Of a DNA stretch of 64,000 bases, positions 22,715-33,022 are shown piece after piece. The notes below the pieces were generated by a model. It was not told where the DNA came from. It made no database searches and was given only the letters and a program-made list of their open reading frames with translations. The DNA lies in the NCBI GenBank assembly GCA_025093985.1, contig JACAAK010000001.1, positions 3,038,001-3,102,000 on the forward strand, read 5' to 3'. A program made the translations under genes and the position numbers. This stretch comes from Calvatia gigantea. Taxonomy: Eukaryota; Basidiomycota; Agaricomycetes; Agaricales; Lycoperdaceae. Each line of letters opens with the position of its first letter. Position 1 is the first letter of the stretch.

Positions 22715-24013
22715 ATGAAACCTCTCTCTTCTTCTCAGATTGATCATATCCTCTTTCTCCTTGACAAAGGACATACTGCTACCCAAATTGCTTCCACTAC
22801 TGGTTATTCCCTCAGTACTATCTCTAGAGTTCGCTCTAAACATAGGCCAACAATTTCCAAATCCACTGGTGGCCGTCCAAGCAAGCTTTCCCCCTCTGAT
22901 ACCAAATATGCCATTCGATTTCTCACCTCTTGCAAGGCTGATAATGCCTCTCAGGTCACAAAGGCCCTCCAAATGTTACCAACCAACCTGTTTCATCCAA
23001 AACAATTCAAAGGACACTCAAAAGGGCAGGGATGAAGGCTGTAGTGAAGAGAAAACAGCCTTTACTCACTAGGGTTCACAAGCAGAAGAGGCTGGTGTTT
23101 GCAAAAACATATGCAAACTGGACTGTGGAGGACTGGAAGCAGGTAGTTTGGACAGATGTGTTGAGAGAATGAGTAGACATCCCAATATAATTCACACTAC
23201 CTAAGCATGTAGGCGTCAGCGGTGGAGGGTAGTCGTATTCATCCAGGAGATGGTCCAGTAGGAGAGATGCATGGTAGTGGACATAGTCCTGCTTATACCA
23301 GCATACTCAGAGAGTCTTGAGGAGAGGGGAAGTGATGCTTAAAGAAGCTAGCGTAGAGGAGAAAAGACATAGTGTCTTATGCCAAAGGGCGTAGCCAAAA
23401 GGCATACATACTACAATGCTATATAAGGGTATATATACTAATATCCCTGGTCTGTGCACTCTAAACCCTTATACGGGTGAGGTCTAACTACCAGTAGCAT
23501 AATTGGAGCATACTGTGTACAACGCATGTACTAGAAGGTTCCATGTGGAGGCTATAAATAGACTGAAACAACGTAGTGGTACGGAGTGAGATTCAACAAG
23601 ATGAGACTAAAATCAATCAGATGGGTCGAGATTGGAAGGCATTGGGTGTGGAAAACAGCAGGAGAGGGGCTTAGTGACAGGCTGGGTGATGGAACTGTCA
23701 AGTTTGAAAGGAGGTTCTTGCATGATATGGGGGTGCATGCTATGGCAGGGGCCTGGCCATATACACCACATTGAGGTACCATGGATGGTGACCTTTATGT
23801 TCACAGTTTGGATGACAAACTTTACCAAAGTCTCAAGAAATACAGGAAGAAGAATGTGGCAAGTCCTTTTCCACAGGACAATGACCCCAAACACACAGCA
23901 AAAAAGCAAAAATGTGGCTTGAAAACAGTGGTTTAAAGGTATGGAGTGGCCACCACAGTCCCCACCTTAATCCCATTGAGACAGCTCTGGACTTATGTCA
24001 AAAACAGGCTAGA
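22715..24013 (+). pseudogene. Tc1-like DDE transposase pseudogene
   Basis: An N-terminal helix-turn-helix is visible (SQIDHILFLLDKGHTATQIA, then STTGYSLSTISRV and GGRPSKLSP). After 22969 the frame must change to continue with SSKTIQRTLKRAGMKAV and RLVFAKTYANWTVEDWKQVV, ending at the first catalytic Asp in VVWTD. There a solo LTR interrupts it; beyond, ETKINQMG resumes. Further frame changes are needed for WVWKTAGEGLSDRL, the second catalytic block QDNDPKHTAKK, WLENSGLKVWSG and HLNPIET (third acidic residue). At least four frameshifts plus an insertion mean no functional transposase can be made here. The 3' end is cut by the duplication breakpoint. Confidence 0.88.
23159..23598. mobile_element. 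Solo LTR (440 bp) nested in the Tc1-like element
   Basis: It starts TGTTGAGAG and ends ATTCAACA, giving the TG...CA inverted termini (TGTTGA/TCAACA) of retrotransposon LTRs. It is flanked by a perfect 5-bp target duplication AGATG at 23154-23158 and 23599-23603. A TATA-like CTATATAAGG lies inside. Removing it and one AGATG restores the transposase reading WTDETKI. No internal retrotransposon genes remain, so it is a recombined solo LTR; Copia or Gypsy origin cannot be told. Confidence 0.85.
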
Positions 24014-24192
24014 GATGTCTCAACTCGGACTCGGACTCTGTTCTCAACAACCACTTTGACCCCGCCCCTTCGGGTACCGGCAGGGGTGGCGTCCTGGTGC
24101 GTCATCGACAGAACGCGAGCAATATGTTCGGTGGACTGTGGGATGGTGCATTATTCAAGAGTAGCAGGAGCCCGAACCGCTTTTCCCTATAG
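24014..24192 (+). pseudogene. 3' fragment of the DUF4203-like gene
   Basis: Duplicate of the last 179 bp of the coding region at 19533-19711, without promoter, start or membrane helices. An unrelated frame reads from the transposase tail through the breakpoint to 24235 as a chance chimeric ORF. Confidence 0.85.
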
Positions 24193-24641
24193 ATTTTCCA
24201 TGACATATGTTCCATATGTGAAGGTTGTGGAGTGAGAAGAGTGCTTGTGATAGTTTATCTGGTTGCCTTGGCGGAAGTTGGACAAGAAGGACATGGCAGG
24301 GGGATACTGCGAGATGGTTCCTGTTGTCACGTTACTTCTCTTCGTGATACCCAATTTCATAAGTTTCGTGATACCCAGTTTCACAAATTATTCTATGTAT
24401 TTATACCATCTAGATTTCATTTTATATCACAACGATGAGTTCGGTCACAGACGATGGTGACGATGATTTAAACTTAGAAACGTGGGTTACGATCATGAGC
24501 GATATTTGTGTGGTGTGAGTAGAAATTCGTTGACACGTTTGAGTGTTGCACGGGACGGGTTAGCCCGAGGTTCACTTGAGATAATCCACTCCAGGCGTGT
24601 GCGGATTGACTTTTTGTCAGCTATATTAAGGGGAAATCAGG

Positions 24642-26326
24642 TCAAGGCCAGTCGAGGAGGACCTGCGATTTACCTTGTGGTTTGTAACCACTACCTAACC
24701 ACTCTCCATCCTCATTGAAGAGTAGCTGGACAGCAACAAGGGCGACACCGACGCTAAGATCCAACCGCGTTCCAGGGTCGTTCCTGCACCCCTCCAGTAT
24801 ACACACAGTATTCGACACAGTGGCTGAGAGATGTGACCGAATGAATGGAATTGCCGTGGGGAGGATGTGTTCCAAGAAGTAGACATCAGCTTTGGCTTTG
24901 GCTTTCAATCCCGCTTGGATGTGTAGAATAATGCCAGGAGAGGTAGCGTTGGACCTGGTGAGAGGGTCAGGGACGAATTCACTGGCGTTTGGCGGAGAGG
25001 AGAAACTAAGAACAACGTAAGCCAGTTTTGGATCTTGGAAGGCCAGGGCGGCGTCAGGGCGGGCGGGCGAGAAAGAAGCCAGGAGGATACGACCGCTGAT
25101 CTTCTGAATTGGTGTTGGGGTGGGATTCACTTCAAGAAATGTCAGTGACGCAGTAGATGGCGACGGCGACGGTAACGACAGTATTTGCTTGATCAGGTTT
25201 TCAAGGTTTGTGCGAGGAGATGAAATCAAGCCGCTACGATGTCTCCAAAAGAGTTGCGGTGTTAAACCCTTCACGCGAGGACAAGTCAGTTACCACTGAA
25301 ATGTTAAGTGAGAAGAAGTGTACCATTCCCCATGACTCATGATCATCTCCGGATCCCTGAACGTAGACATACCCAGCTACACGTCGCTCCGTCCCAGCTT
25401 CCACTTGTTTGGAAGCACACACGCAAATGACAGGAAGGAAGGCTGGCAATGTTGAACTTGCATCGAACACCGGAAAAGAAGTCGTCGAAGGTGTAATCCA
25501 GACTGGTCTGAGAGGTGCTTGAAGGTCAAGTGGTAGGTCAAAAGACGAATTCTGAGGTAATAAAAATCTCAGACTCCATTTGTGTGACATCACCAGCGGG
25601 ACTCACGGCCAGAGCCTCTGCCCAGCCGCCTAATTTCTGCGCAATCTGGTCATGTTCCTGGGGACTTACAACGCCCGGAGGAGTATAGAGGTTGGTATCC
25701 CATTCAGAAACTTGATGACAACTTCTGTCACGGTTCCGGCGAATGGCAATTGCACGATTGACAACAGTACACCAGATCGGTACAGTCTTGGATAATGCGT
25801 CTGGCATCCGTTTGCCGGACCTTGTTGAATCGACAAGGAGTATCCTATCTCACTGTGTAGGTATTGTCGTCCGATAAGAGAGCAACATCAGTGCTCACCC
25901 GCATTTTTTAGCAATGAGAGGTATGATGTGTAAGTTCGCCCTTCTCAGGTTGAAACCCCAGTTGCTTGTATGACCGTCCATCGACTTGAAGTATGCAGGT
26001 GTGCTCCCTGCCTAAACCCTTGGTCATTCATTCCATTGGTATTAACACCACCGTGTGACTGACGCAGGTCGGGTTGGTATACCAAGCACCACAACGCAGA
26101 TTTGCTATATTGTAAAGTAAGGCCGGCAGGGGTTTCATGCAAAATATAACCTACGAAGAAGCGGAAAATTGGAGTAATGATTATGAATGTGGTTTACGAA
26201 ACCGACATCTTCCTCGATGGAGTGTAGGCGGTTGTAAATATCCAGTGATTCTTTTCGAAGAGCAGCTAGAACATCGCGATTAGTTTCTTTGAGGTCTAAA
26301 GGGCAGGTGTCGTCGTTATGGAGCAT
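24642..26326 (-). CDS. RIT1: Initiator tRNA phosphoribosyl transferase, copy B
   Basis: Second complete copy of the gene described at 20161-21845, with identical intron positions and the same 5' flank of about 500 bp up to 26849. It differs by Asp to Asn in the segment LTRSNATSPG and Ile to Val in SIEEDVGFVN. Both copies look functional. This copy keeps the original 5' neighbour, whereas copy A has the transposon 520 bp upstream of its start. Which copy is ancestral cannot be read from the sequence alone. Confidence 0.88.
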
Positions 26327-26991
26327 GACAAAGACCGAACAACCCAAAATGAAACAAGCACAACTGTACTTCACGGGCCGGTTACATCCACTGTTGCTCG
26401 GTCGGGACACCATGCGGTCGACTCCTTCTGGTAAAAGAGTTAGTTATGCAGTTGCGAAGTAAGATCGTAATATAATATCGGTTGCAATTTTAAACTGATA
26501 CGGAAGAAATAGATGTTCAGGGTGACGCCACGGGTTGTCCACCAGTATATTCGGGTTTGTGTCTCTGGTACGGCACTCGTATATTACTTCAGGAGCCATA
26601 GAGCTTCCGCCTGAATTATTAAGTCCTCAGCGCGGTTCCCCTCCCGCTCCCAATATGTAGTCAGTTCTACACACGCCTTACTTTGCCTTTACGTGGTTTG
26701 CAGACTTTCCTTAAGCTGGGGCTTAGGACAGGGGTATAATGAGATTATCACGAGCCTAATCAAGAAGAATACAAAAGCAAGTTGGTCCCAACACCCACCC
26801 CTCAACATATTATTATTATCTTATAGTATATATCTGAGTCCATCGCATATCCTCGTTTCCCTTCGCTGGCCCGACGTACTCCGATGGCAGCCGTTCAACT
26901 CCGAAAGCAGGAACAATCACCCCCCCGATGGAACTGTAAGAACGACAGAGACTCCTTGGGCGATCGTGGTAGCATACGTAAGGTTTCCACT

Positions 26992-28893
26992 TCAAAGGCT
27001 TGATGCGGGACGGTGGTCGGCGGTCGGACATCCTGGCCTAATTAAACTGACTGTAGCAAGCATTGCAAGCGCGAGGATCATGGGTTGCGGGGATGGGAGG
27101 GCTTTCGGGGTATTGCTATTTGGTGTATGTGGGCTGTGGAACTCCATCTCGTTTTGTAAGGATGAGCTTTTGGCAAAAGAACTATACTCTAAGGGTTCAT
27201 CGATATCCACTGGTGCTGGGGTTGCAGGTGGGAGCGGTATGTTACTTAGGAGTGGGGCCCCATGTTTCGAAGCACAAGGACCTTGCGAGGATATCTTTGA
27301 GATTTCAAGATCCCGGTCCATCGTCTTAAAGTGTGGTTTTCACCTCATTGTCCGTGGTATATGCCAAGGAACGTACCCCGATTTTTTTTACCCAGAGATC
27401 GACTTTTGGTAAGACCTCTTCGTACAGTCGCTCACTGTCCTTGTCCGACTTCCGTGGTTTCAAGAGCCTGCCGTGTAATTTATTCAAGCGCCTATAAACC
27501 AATATGCGCTGTGAACAGCTAATCAACACTGCAGATAATTGAAGACTTACCCATTTAGTTTATTCAATTCTGTAAACCCAATTAACCGGTAGTCTTGTTC
27601 TCGCATTTGTACAAGTTGCTTCAAACGCTCCAGGCTGTCTACCAACTCCGTTCCCACCATAATCTGGAGATCAAGCAGGGGCCGTTAGCTTCACTTCAGA
27701 AAATAAAAACGTAAAGATGTACTTTGGGGTTTGTCTTGCTCTGACAGGCCTCAATAGCGTCTATAACCTGCTTATGGGAACGCCGCAAATCGGTACCAGA
27801 ACTTTTTTCATTTACGTCAGATGTCGACCGAAGGCTAGATTGGCTCGCAAGTTGGCGTAGTCGCGGTTTAGCAAGATTTTTCCGGTCCAGAGGTCTTCGA
27901 CCCATCGAGGGTTGAGTCCCGAATGGATAGGTTATTGTGTTGCCCCTTCCTCTGAAATCAATGCTTGAGCTGGATTCCTGGGGGGTTCCAAAGAGTAAGC
28001 TGGAAGGTGGCAGGTCTGGAAGGCTCTTGTTCTTTCTCAACCTGTTGTTGACTTTTGGTTTAGACCAAGTTGGAAAGTCCTGTTGAGCGTTCGGCTCCTG
28101 GAGGATCCTCGACTGTAGACTTAATGGTCCCACATGAGACTTGAGAATACTGCGTGGTTCGGGAAGCAAGGGCCGATCCATCGTATGGAGCGGAGTTCTC
28201 TCGGTTCATAGGACGTGGATGACTGGGGGGATAGTGATCGGGTTCATCGTCCCATCGACTTGGGGTTGACAATCCCGTTGGCTCCTGGAATACTCCCCGC
28301 CACCTAGATGCAGAATGGGGTACGCGCCCCCGCGCATGGGTTTCGCTGTTGGGAGGATACCCTATTTCTGATACTCTTGGCGCTTTAGTCGTGGATACAG
28401 GATGAGTTTTGTGGGAAGGGCGGGAGGGATTGCGTTGAGTGCTCGGTATGTTTTCCTCAGAGCTAGTATCGTCTCCTCCGTCTTCTTGTAGAGATTCGTA
28501 ACCATCATCGGGTGCCAAGGATGTTGTGACTCTTTCCCTGCGAGAACGCCTAGTGTGACGGACACTCGTATTCCGAATGGGTGGTGTCTGTGAATCAACT
28601 CGGGGGTGACCAGGGCATGATTTCCTGTTACATTGGAGAGGGATCGGAGCATTAAGTTGTGCAGCTTGCTGCACAATCGTAGGAGCCTCTGTTGTTTTTC
28701 CAATTCCTGGTGGGACTCCCCCACTCGCACCCGGAGCTGGAGTAGTATAGTGAAGGCCTAACTCGACGTTGTTGTTGAGGTCCGCGAATATATCCTTGAT
28801 ATGGCGATTGACCAGCAGGTTCGCTTCTTGTCGACAATAGCGGTTAACTTCGGTAGGTTCTACGCTGTTAAATCGACGGAAGAATTTCGACAT
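26992..28893 (-). CDS. Uncharacterised, largely disordered protein (multi-exon)
   Basis: The complement starts MSKFFRRFNSVEPTEVNRYC, then KDIFADLNNNVELGLHYTTP, followed by about 200 residues rich in Ser, Pro, Arg and Thr (GYESLQEDGGDDTSSEENIP) with no recognised domain. A frame change implies an intron near 28150-28100, continuing with LRKNKSLPDLPPSSLLFGTP. More ordered, helical segments follow: RRSHKQVIDAIEACQ, ELVDSLERLKQLVQMREQDY, and VYRRLNKLHGRLLKPRKSDK. The last exon (SKISSQGPCASKHGAPLL) is uncertain, so the 3' boundary is approximate. I do not recognise the family. Confidence 0.5.
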
Positions 28894-29531
28894 GGTGTAT
28901 ATGGTGTTGCGACGGTGTGTGGATTAGAGGCCCAGAGTTTCAATGGTATGTTTTTTCTGGGCACCGAGGTAAAGAGTGGGGGGTTTAATATGTTTTCAGT
29001 TACAAGGATTACGTGGAAAAAGGATAACAACCAGCACATGTCTGCCACCCCAAGTGTTTCATCACGCCGAATCTTTTTGTTAAACAACAAAAGTCCGTGG
29101 GCAGCCGTGGCCTGTCTTGTATTCTTGTAACGACCGTGCTCCGGATAGATGGTTGTAATCAGGTCGTCTGAAGAGAAGAGCTGGAGACGGAAACGTGGAC
29201 GGTGTGGGTCGTGGTTTTGCCGTTGGATGTCAACAAGTACAATAAACTTATTGTTCTATTTTTAGGGATCAGATCGATCAATGTTGATGTTTTCCTAAAT
29301 TAAAATTTTTTTGTCCCGCTTTCGGCGTCATGTCAACACATTCTGGACAGTGATTCTCAGAGATGGTGCTCATGCATGCAGATTCCAGAAAGACAAGTCG
29401 GACTGCAATTCCGAGTCTGGAGGAGATAATCATACGTAGTACTGATCGGATCAATACCACACATCAGGGTCCTGATAAGTCATGTTTTTTGAGCCAAATT
29501 CCTACCAAACGTCTGCACAGGCAAGATACGG
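28894..29531. other. Divergent promoter region
   Basis: Shared 5' region of the disordered protein (minus) and the SET protein (plus). No further feature identified. Confidence 0.4.
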
Positions 29532-30841
29532 ATGACTGAAGACATATACCCATCTTCAACCCCATCTTCTCCGCCATATAAAATCCATACAATCCTCCTT
29601 CCTTCTCCTATCCCAGGTGCCTTGCCGACACCCATTGCAACACTTCTCCCGTTGGCCCTATCAGCCTCTTTATCAAGTCCAGCCACACTCCCCAAGAATC
29701 CTACACCCTATCCACCAAACCCATGCTACGAAACCCTCAATACACCAACAAAAGGTTTCGGCATGTTCGCAACACGCACCATAAACGCTGGTGAATTAAT
29801 TTTGGATGAGCATCCTGTGCTTATTGTTCCTGAACGACCGTTGCCCCACGATTCGCTTGCTTGGGATAACCTGGGACAAGATTTACCGGAGAAGGAAAGG
29901 AAGGAGATGTTAACGATGGCCAATTGTCGACCTACAAAAGAATGTCCGAGTCCGGTTGAAGGCATCGTCCGGACGAATGCTCTGGTACTCGATTTGACTC
30001 CACGTAGCAACAAGGAGAAGGGGAAGGGGAAGGCTATGATTGGCGAAGATGTTGGAGCCCACTCCGAACGCTTCGGAGGTGTTTTCCTCAAAATCAACAG
30101 GTGCAATCATAGTTGTGGGCCGAATGCTGCCCATAAGTGGGACGTTTCGAACTTATCCTCAAAATTATACGCTCTTCGCGCAATTAAGCCTGGCGAGGAA
30201 ATCACAATTTTTTACACTGACGTCACGCAACCACAGGATATTCGAAGAGCGGAATTGGAACGAAACCACAGATTTCTTTGCACATGTCCGCATTGCCTGC
30301 CGGTAACTTCAGGAGGCGCTGAAGAATTTGCGGCCTTGATTAAAGGAAGCGACGAGATTCGCTACCAGCTTCGACACTGGCTCTCAACACACCCTTCATA
30401 TATTAAATGGTCTACGGATATCTGTAGGGCAGAATGATACAGTCATCTCGTCTCACCTCCTTGCACTTTCCCTCATCGAGAAAGAGAATCTACACTTCCT
30501 CCAACATATCTTCCTCGAAGAACTGGCTCTCTGTCACGCCATCCTCGGAGAAGAAGAGGAATTCCGATTTTGGGCTCAGGAGTTTGTGTCAAAGTGTAGC
30601 ATCGAAGATCCGGAACGCGCAAAGGAATTGGAGGTCTGGTTACGGGAGCCGAGAAGATTCAGGAAATGGGGGTGGAGACAGAAGCAAAGGAATTTGCGTG
30701 AGTTTTTGCGAGTTATCTCACTCGTTCCGTCTCTGTTAAACTTACGGCGTTTCTTTGCAGAGCGCAAGAGAGCACCTTCGCCAGAGTATGGATGCTCGGT
30801 GTTATTGTTCTGATGTACTGGATTTCAACTTGAGGCCTTGA
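29532..30841 (+). CDS. SET-domain protein (SMYD-like without MYND), with a possible frame break
   Basis: Likely protein lysine methyltransferase. After a Pro/Ser-rich start (MTEDIYPSSTPSSPP), the SET core begins KGFGMFATRTINAGELILDE. The cofactor motif is INRCNHSCGPNAAHKW (NHSC-x-PN), followed by ALRAIKPGEEITIFYTDV and a post-SET-like RRAELERNHRFLCTCPHC. The frame stops after DICRAE at 30435, but the overlapping frame continues immediately with NDTVISSHLLALSLIEKEN and ELALCHAILGEEEEFRFWAQ, then through an intron to SDVLDFNLRP and TGA at 30839-30841. No convincing intron bridges the shift; dropping one G near 30427 would. Either a consensus error or a truncated protein. Confidence 0.72.
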
Positions 30842-31719
30842 AGTTCGATACACCAACGGTCCTCTTAAACAATCGAGGATCCGAGAAAACGATCGTGTTG
30901 AATCCACAAGATTGCCTCGTCGATTACGTCGCTGACCGAAGATCGGTGATCGTTCTGTCAACACAAAAGTATGTAGCAGTTCCCTGTCACAGAGACTTCA
31001 GCGTGGATACCGAAAAGTTCCAATGTGTCCATGTACACGCTATTGCTTGGCGAATAAGCACACACGACCCATCCTTGCCACTTGTTCCAGATGTAGCTCC
31101 TAAAGAGCGTCCTTGAAATAATGCTCGAATATATTTTACACGATTCGATACACACCCTACATCGAAGCATCGTCATACACTACGTCGGGTAATAAAATCT
31201 AAATTACACTTCAAACCCCAAGTAAATGTGTCACCTAAATTTCAATACAGATCGTCGATTACAGCATCCACAATCACGCAGTAGTCCGTTGATTCACGAA
31301 AGCACTGAGTTTGGGTTGAATATTTCTTGACTCAGTACTATTGAACCTATTCGTGTATTAAGTCAGGCTTATTGCAACGATGGGAGAAGCAAAAACGAAC
31401 CTTGATCAGTCTGTCTATTTCACCACCCGACTAGCTCGTCACGGCCCTCACCTCATCCATCAAGCAGTCAGGTGGCAAGGGTGGTGAAAGGAGGTGAGGT
31501 ATTTAGCGGGGAATTGGTGAAGATAGCGTCAAAGAATGGTTCATGTGGTGCATTCCTGGCCAGACAGGATACACGAATAGTCAGGGGTTAGGGTAGCAAA
31601 TGGGGGCAAAGGTGCTCACAAAGAATTCAGTGTTTGGAATAAGTCTTCTTGTCCGGGTCCGAATTGACGTAGTTGACTTTCAAGGTCTTGTTCCCAAGTA
31701 GATACCGCCTAAGTATCTA
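30842..31719. other. Convergent intergenic region
   Basis: 3' flanks of the SET gene and the unknown gene on the minus strand. No gene recognised. Confidence 0.4.
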
Positions 31720-32887
31720 TCAGTCAACGGCACGAGGGCAAAATATAGGGGTGGGAGAACCTACACTTCCGAGAAGACCATCACGGGCGTCTAAATACAT
31801 AGCCTGGTCCCTGGCCAAAGCATGCTCAATCTCAGCGCGTACGTCATGCGTGATGCTGGCTTGGTCGCCTTCAGCGATGCCACCTCCATCAGCCAGTTCG
31901 GCTTCGACGAAATACATCCCGGCTGCGATCCAGTCTTGGTTCGGCTCCTGGGACACACTGACGCCCACCATTTTGTCGCACAGATCCCCAAGTTGCCCGA
32001 GGTATGACTGCTGTATGTGGTACTCCCGTACGCTTGAGGGAAGGTCTTCCCATTTAGCGTCGGGCGAATATCTGTTCAAAAGGGTTTCGAGTTCCTCAGC
32101 GTCTATTTCTGTGGCTTCTAGTGCGGTTTTGTAGGAGTCGAGGAAGTCGGAGTTGGATGCGAATACGTCTGCATATGTTGAGTAGGCTTGGTTGAAGGTA
32201 TCAAAGGATGTCAAGTCTAGTGTTGATACAAGCACGGTCGCAGAGAAGAAGGGGAAGAGGGACCTACAGTCGTTGTATACGTGAGACTGGAACGAGGAAA
32301 GCAAGGAGTAACTAGTTTGTGTCGTGTCGGCTAATGGTTCGTCCATTTGCATTGGGGGCTCGTCTAATTGGGACATGGTGTTCCCGCCCGCGGACTGGAC
32401 GGTGGAAAGGGTATCCTGGGGAGATTGAATGTCCTGGGACATGCTGCGAGATACTTCCCTGCAAGACCGTGGTAAATTAGGAGGAGAGAAACAGGAGGCA
32501 GGGTGATGCGTACCCGACTTCAGGAGGCGGTCTGTGTCCCGAGAGCTCTTGATTTGGTTCGGTCGAGTGGGTAATCCCCTTAGGGCTTGAGGAATGTCGA
32601 TTAGAATTGGGAACAAGAATTGAGTGATCAACCACGTACAGCTGAAGTACTTGGCCTTCTAGAACAATGTTCTTGGGGGTAGAATACAAGACTAAAGTAG
32701 CGCCAGTTGACACTTTAGTAGTAGCCTGGGCATCATCAACGCGAAGCTGTTCAACGATGCTATTCATAGCCGTTCGGGTTACAGAATCTTTGTCGGCCGG
32801 TTCCATCGCGTCGGAACGAATCCTCATCCCTCCGAGCAACTCGACAATGGTTGCCATCGCCTGGATGTTGTCCGGAGTTGTGAACAT
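31720..32887 (-). CDS. Uncharacterised protein
   Basis: The complement starts MFTTPDNIQAMATIVELLGG, continues TAMNSIVEQLRVDDAQATTK and VLYSTPKNIVLEGQVLQL. An intron region leads to an acidic second part: MSQLDEPPMQMDEPLADTTQ, SLLSSFQSHVYNDCRSLFPF, ELETLLNRYSPDAKWEDLPS and AEIEHALARDQAMYLDARDG, with stop at 31720-31722. No signal peptide, no membrane helix and no family that I recognise. Upstream in-frame methionines exist, but this start leaves 135 bp for a promoter shared with the J-protein gene. Confidence 0.55.
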
Positions 32888-33022
32888 GGTGGCAGTGGCA
32901 GTGGATTTCAGTCCCCGAAGGAAGAGACAATGGAATGTGCTAAACAAGATCTGGATGTCATGGTCACGTGCTATCCAACTCCCCGCATAGCCGTCCTGCA
33001 GTCCACAAACAGACAAACATCC
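32888..33022. promoter_or_regulatory. Compact divergent promoter
   Basis: Only 135 bp separate the start of the unknown protein (minus) from that of the J-protein (plus), suggesting shared regulation. No TATA box is evident. A CACGTG-like GTCACGTGCT lies near 32964. Confidence 0.45.

Larger units (their letters stand above)
22366..24013. mobile_element. Tc1/mariner-type DNA transposon, right end missing, at the junction of the duplication
   Basis: The left end begins CAGTAAGGGACAAAACCC immediately after the TA of GCATA, the TA target typical of the family. The matching empty site, CATCGCATATCCTCG, is preserved at the end of copy B (26841-26855). Inside is a degenerate transposase. The element stops abruptly after WTYVKNRLE-coding sequence, where duplicated copy B begins; no right terminal repeat is present. 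A solo LTR is nested at 23159-23598. Confidence 0.85.
24014..26849. repeat. Direct duplication, copy B (2836 bp)
   Basis: Second copy of 19533-22365. Its left edge joins the broken transposase; its right edge runs without interruption into unique sequence, carrying the undisturbed TA site where the transposon sits in copy A. Confidence 0.97.

Noticed and set aside
26693..27412. Long plus-strand ORF of 239 codons
   Set aside because: It starts inside the RIT1 promoter, crosses the edge of the duplicated segment and has no domain; the minus strand has a better gene here.
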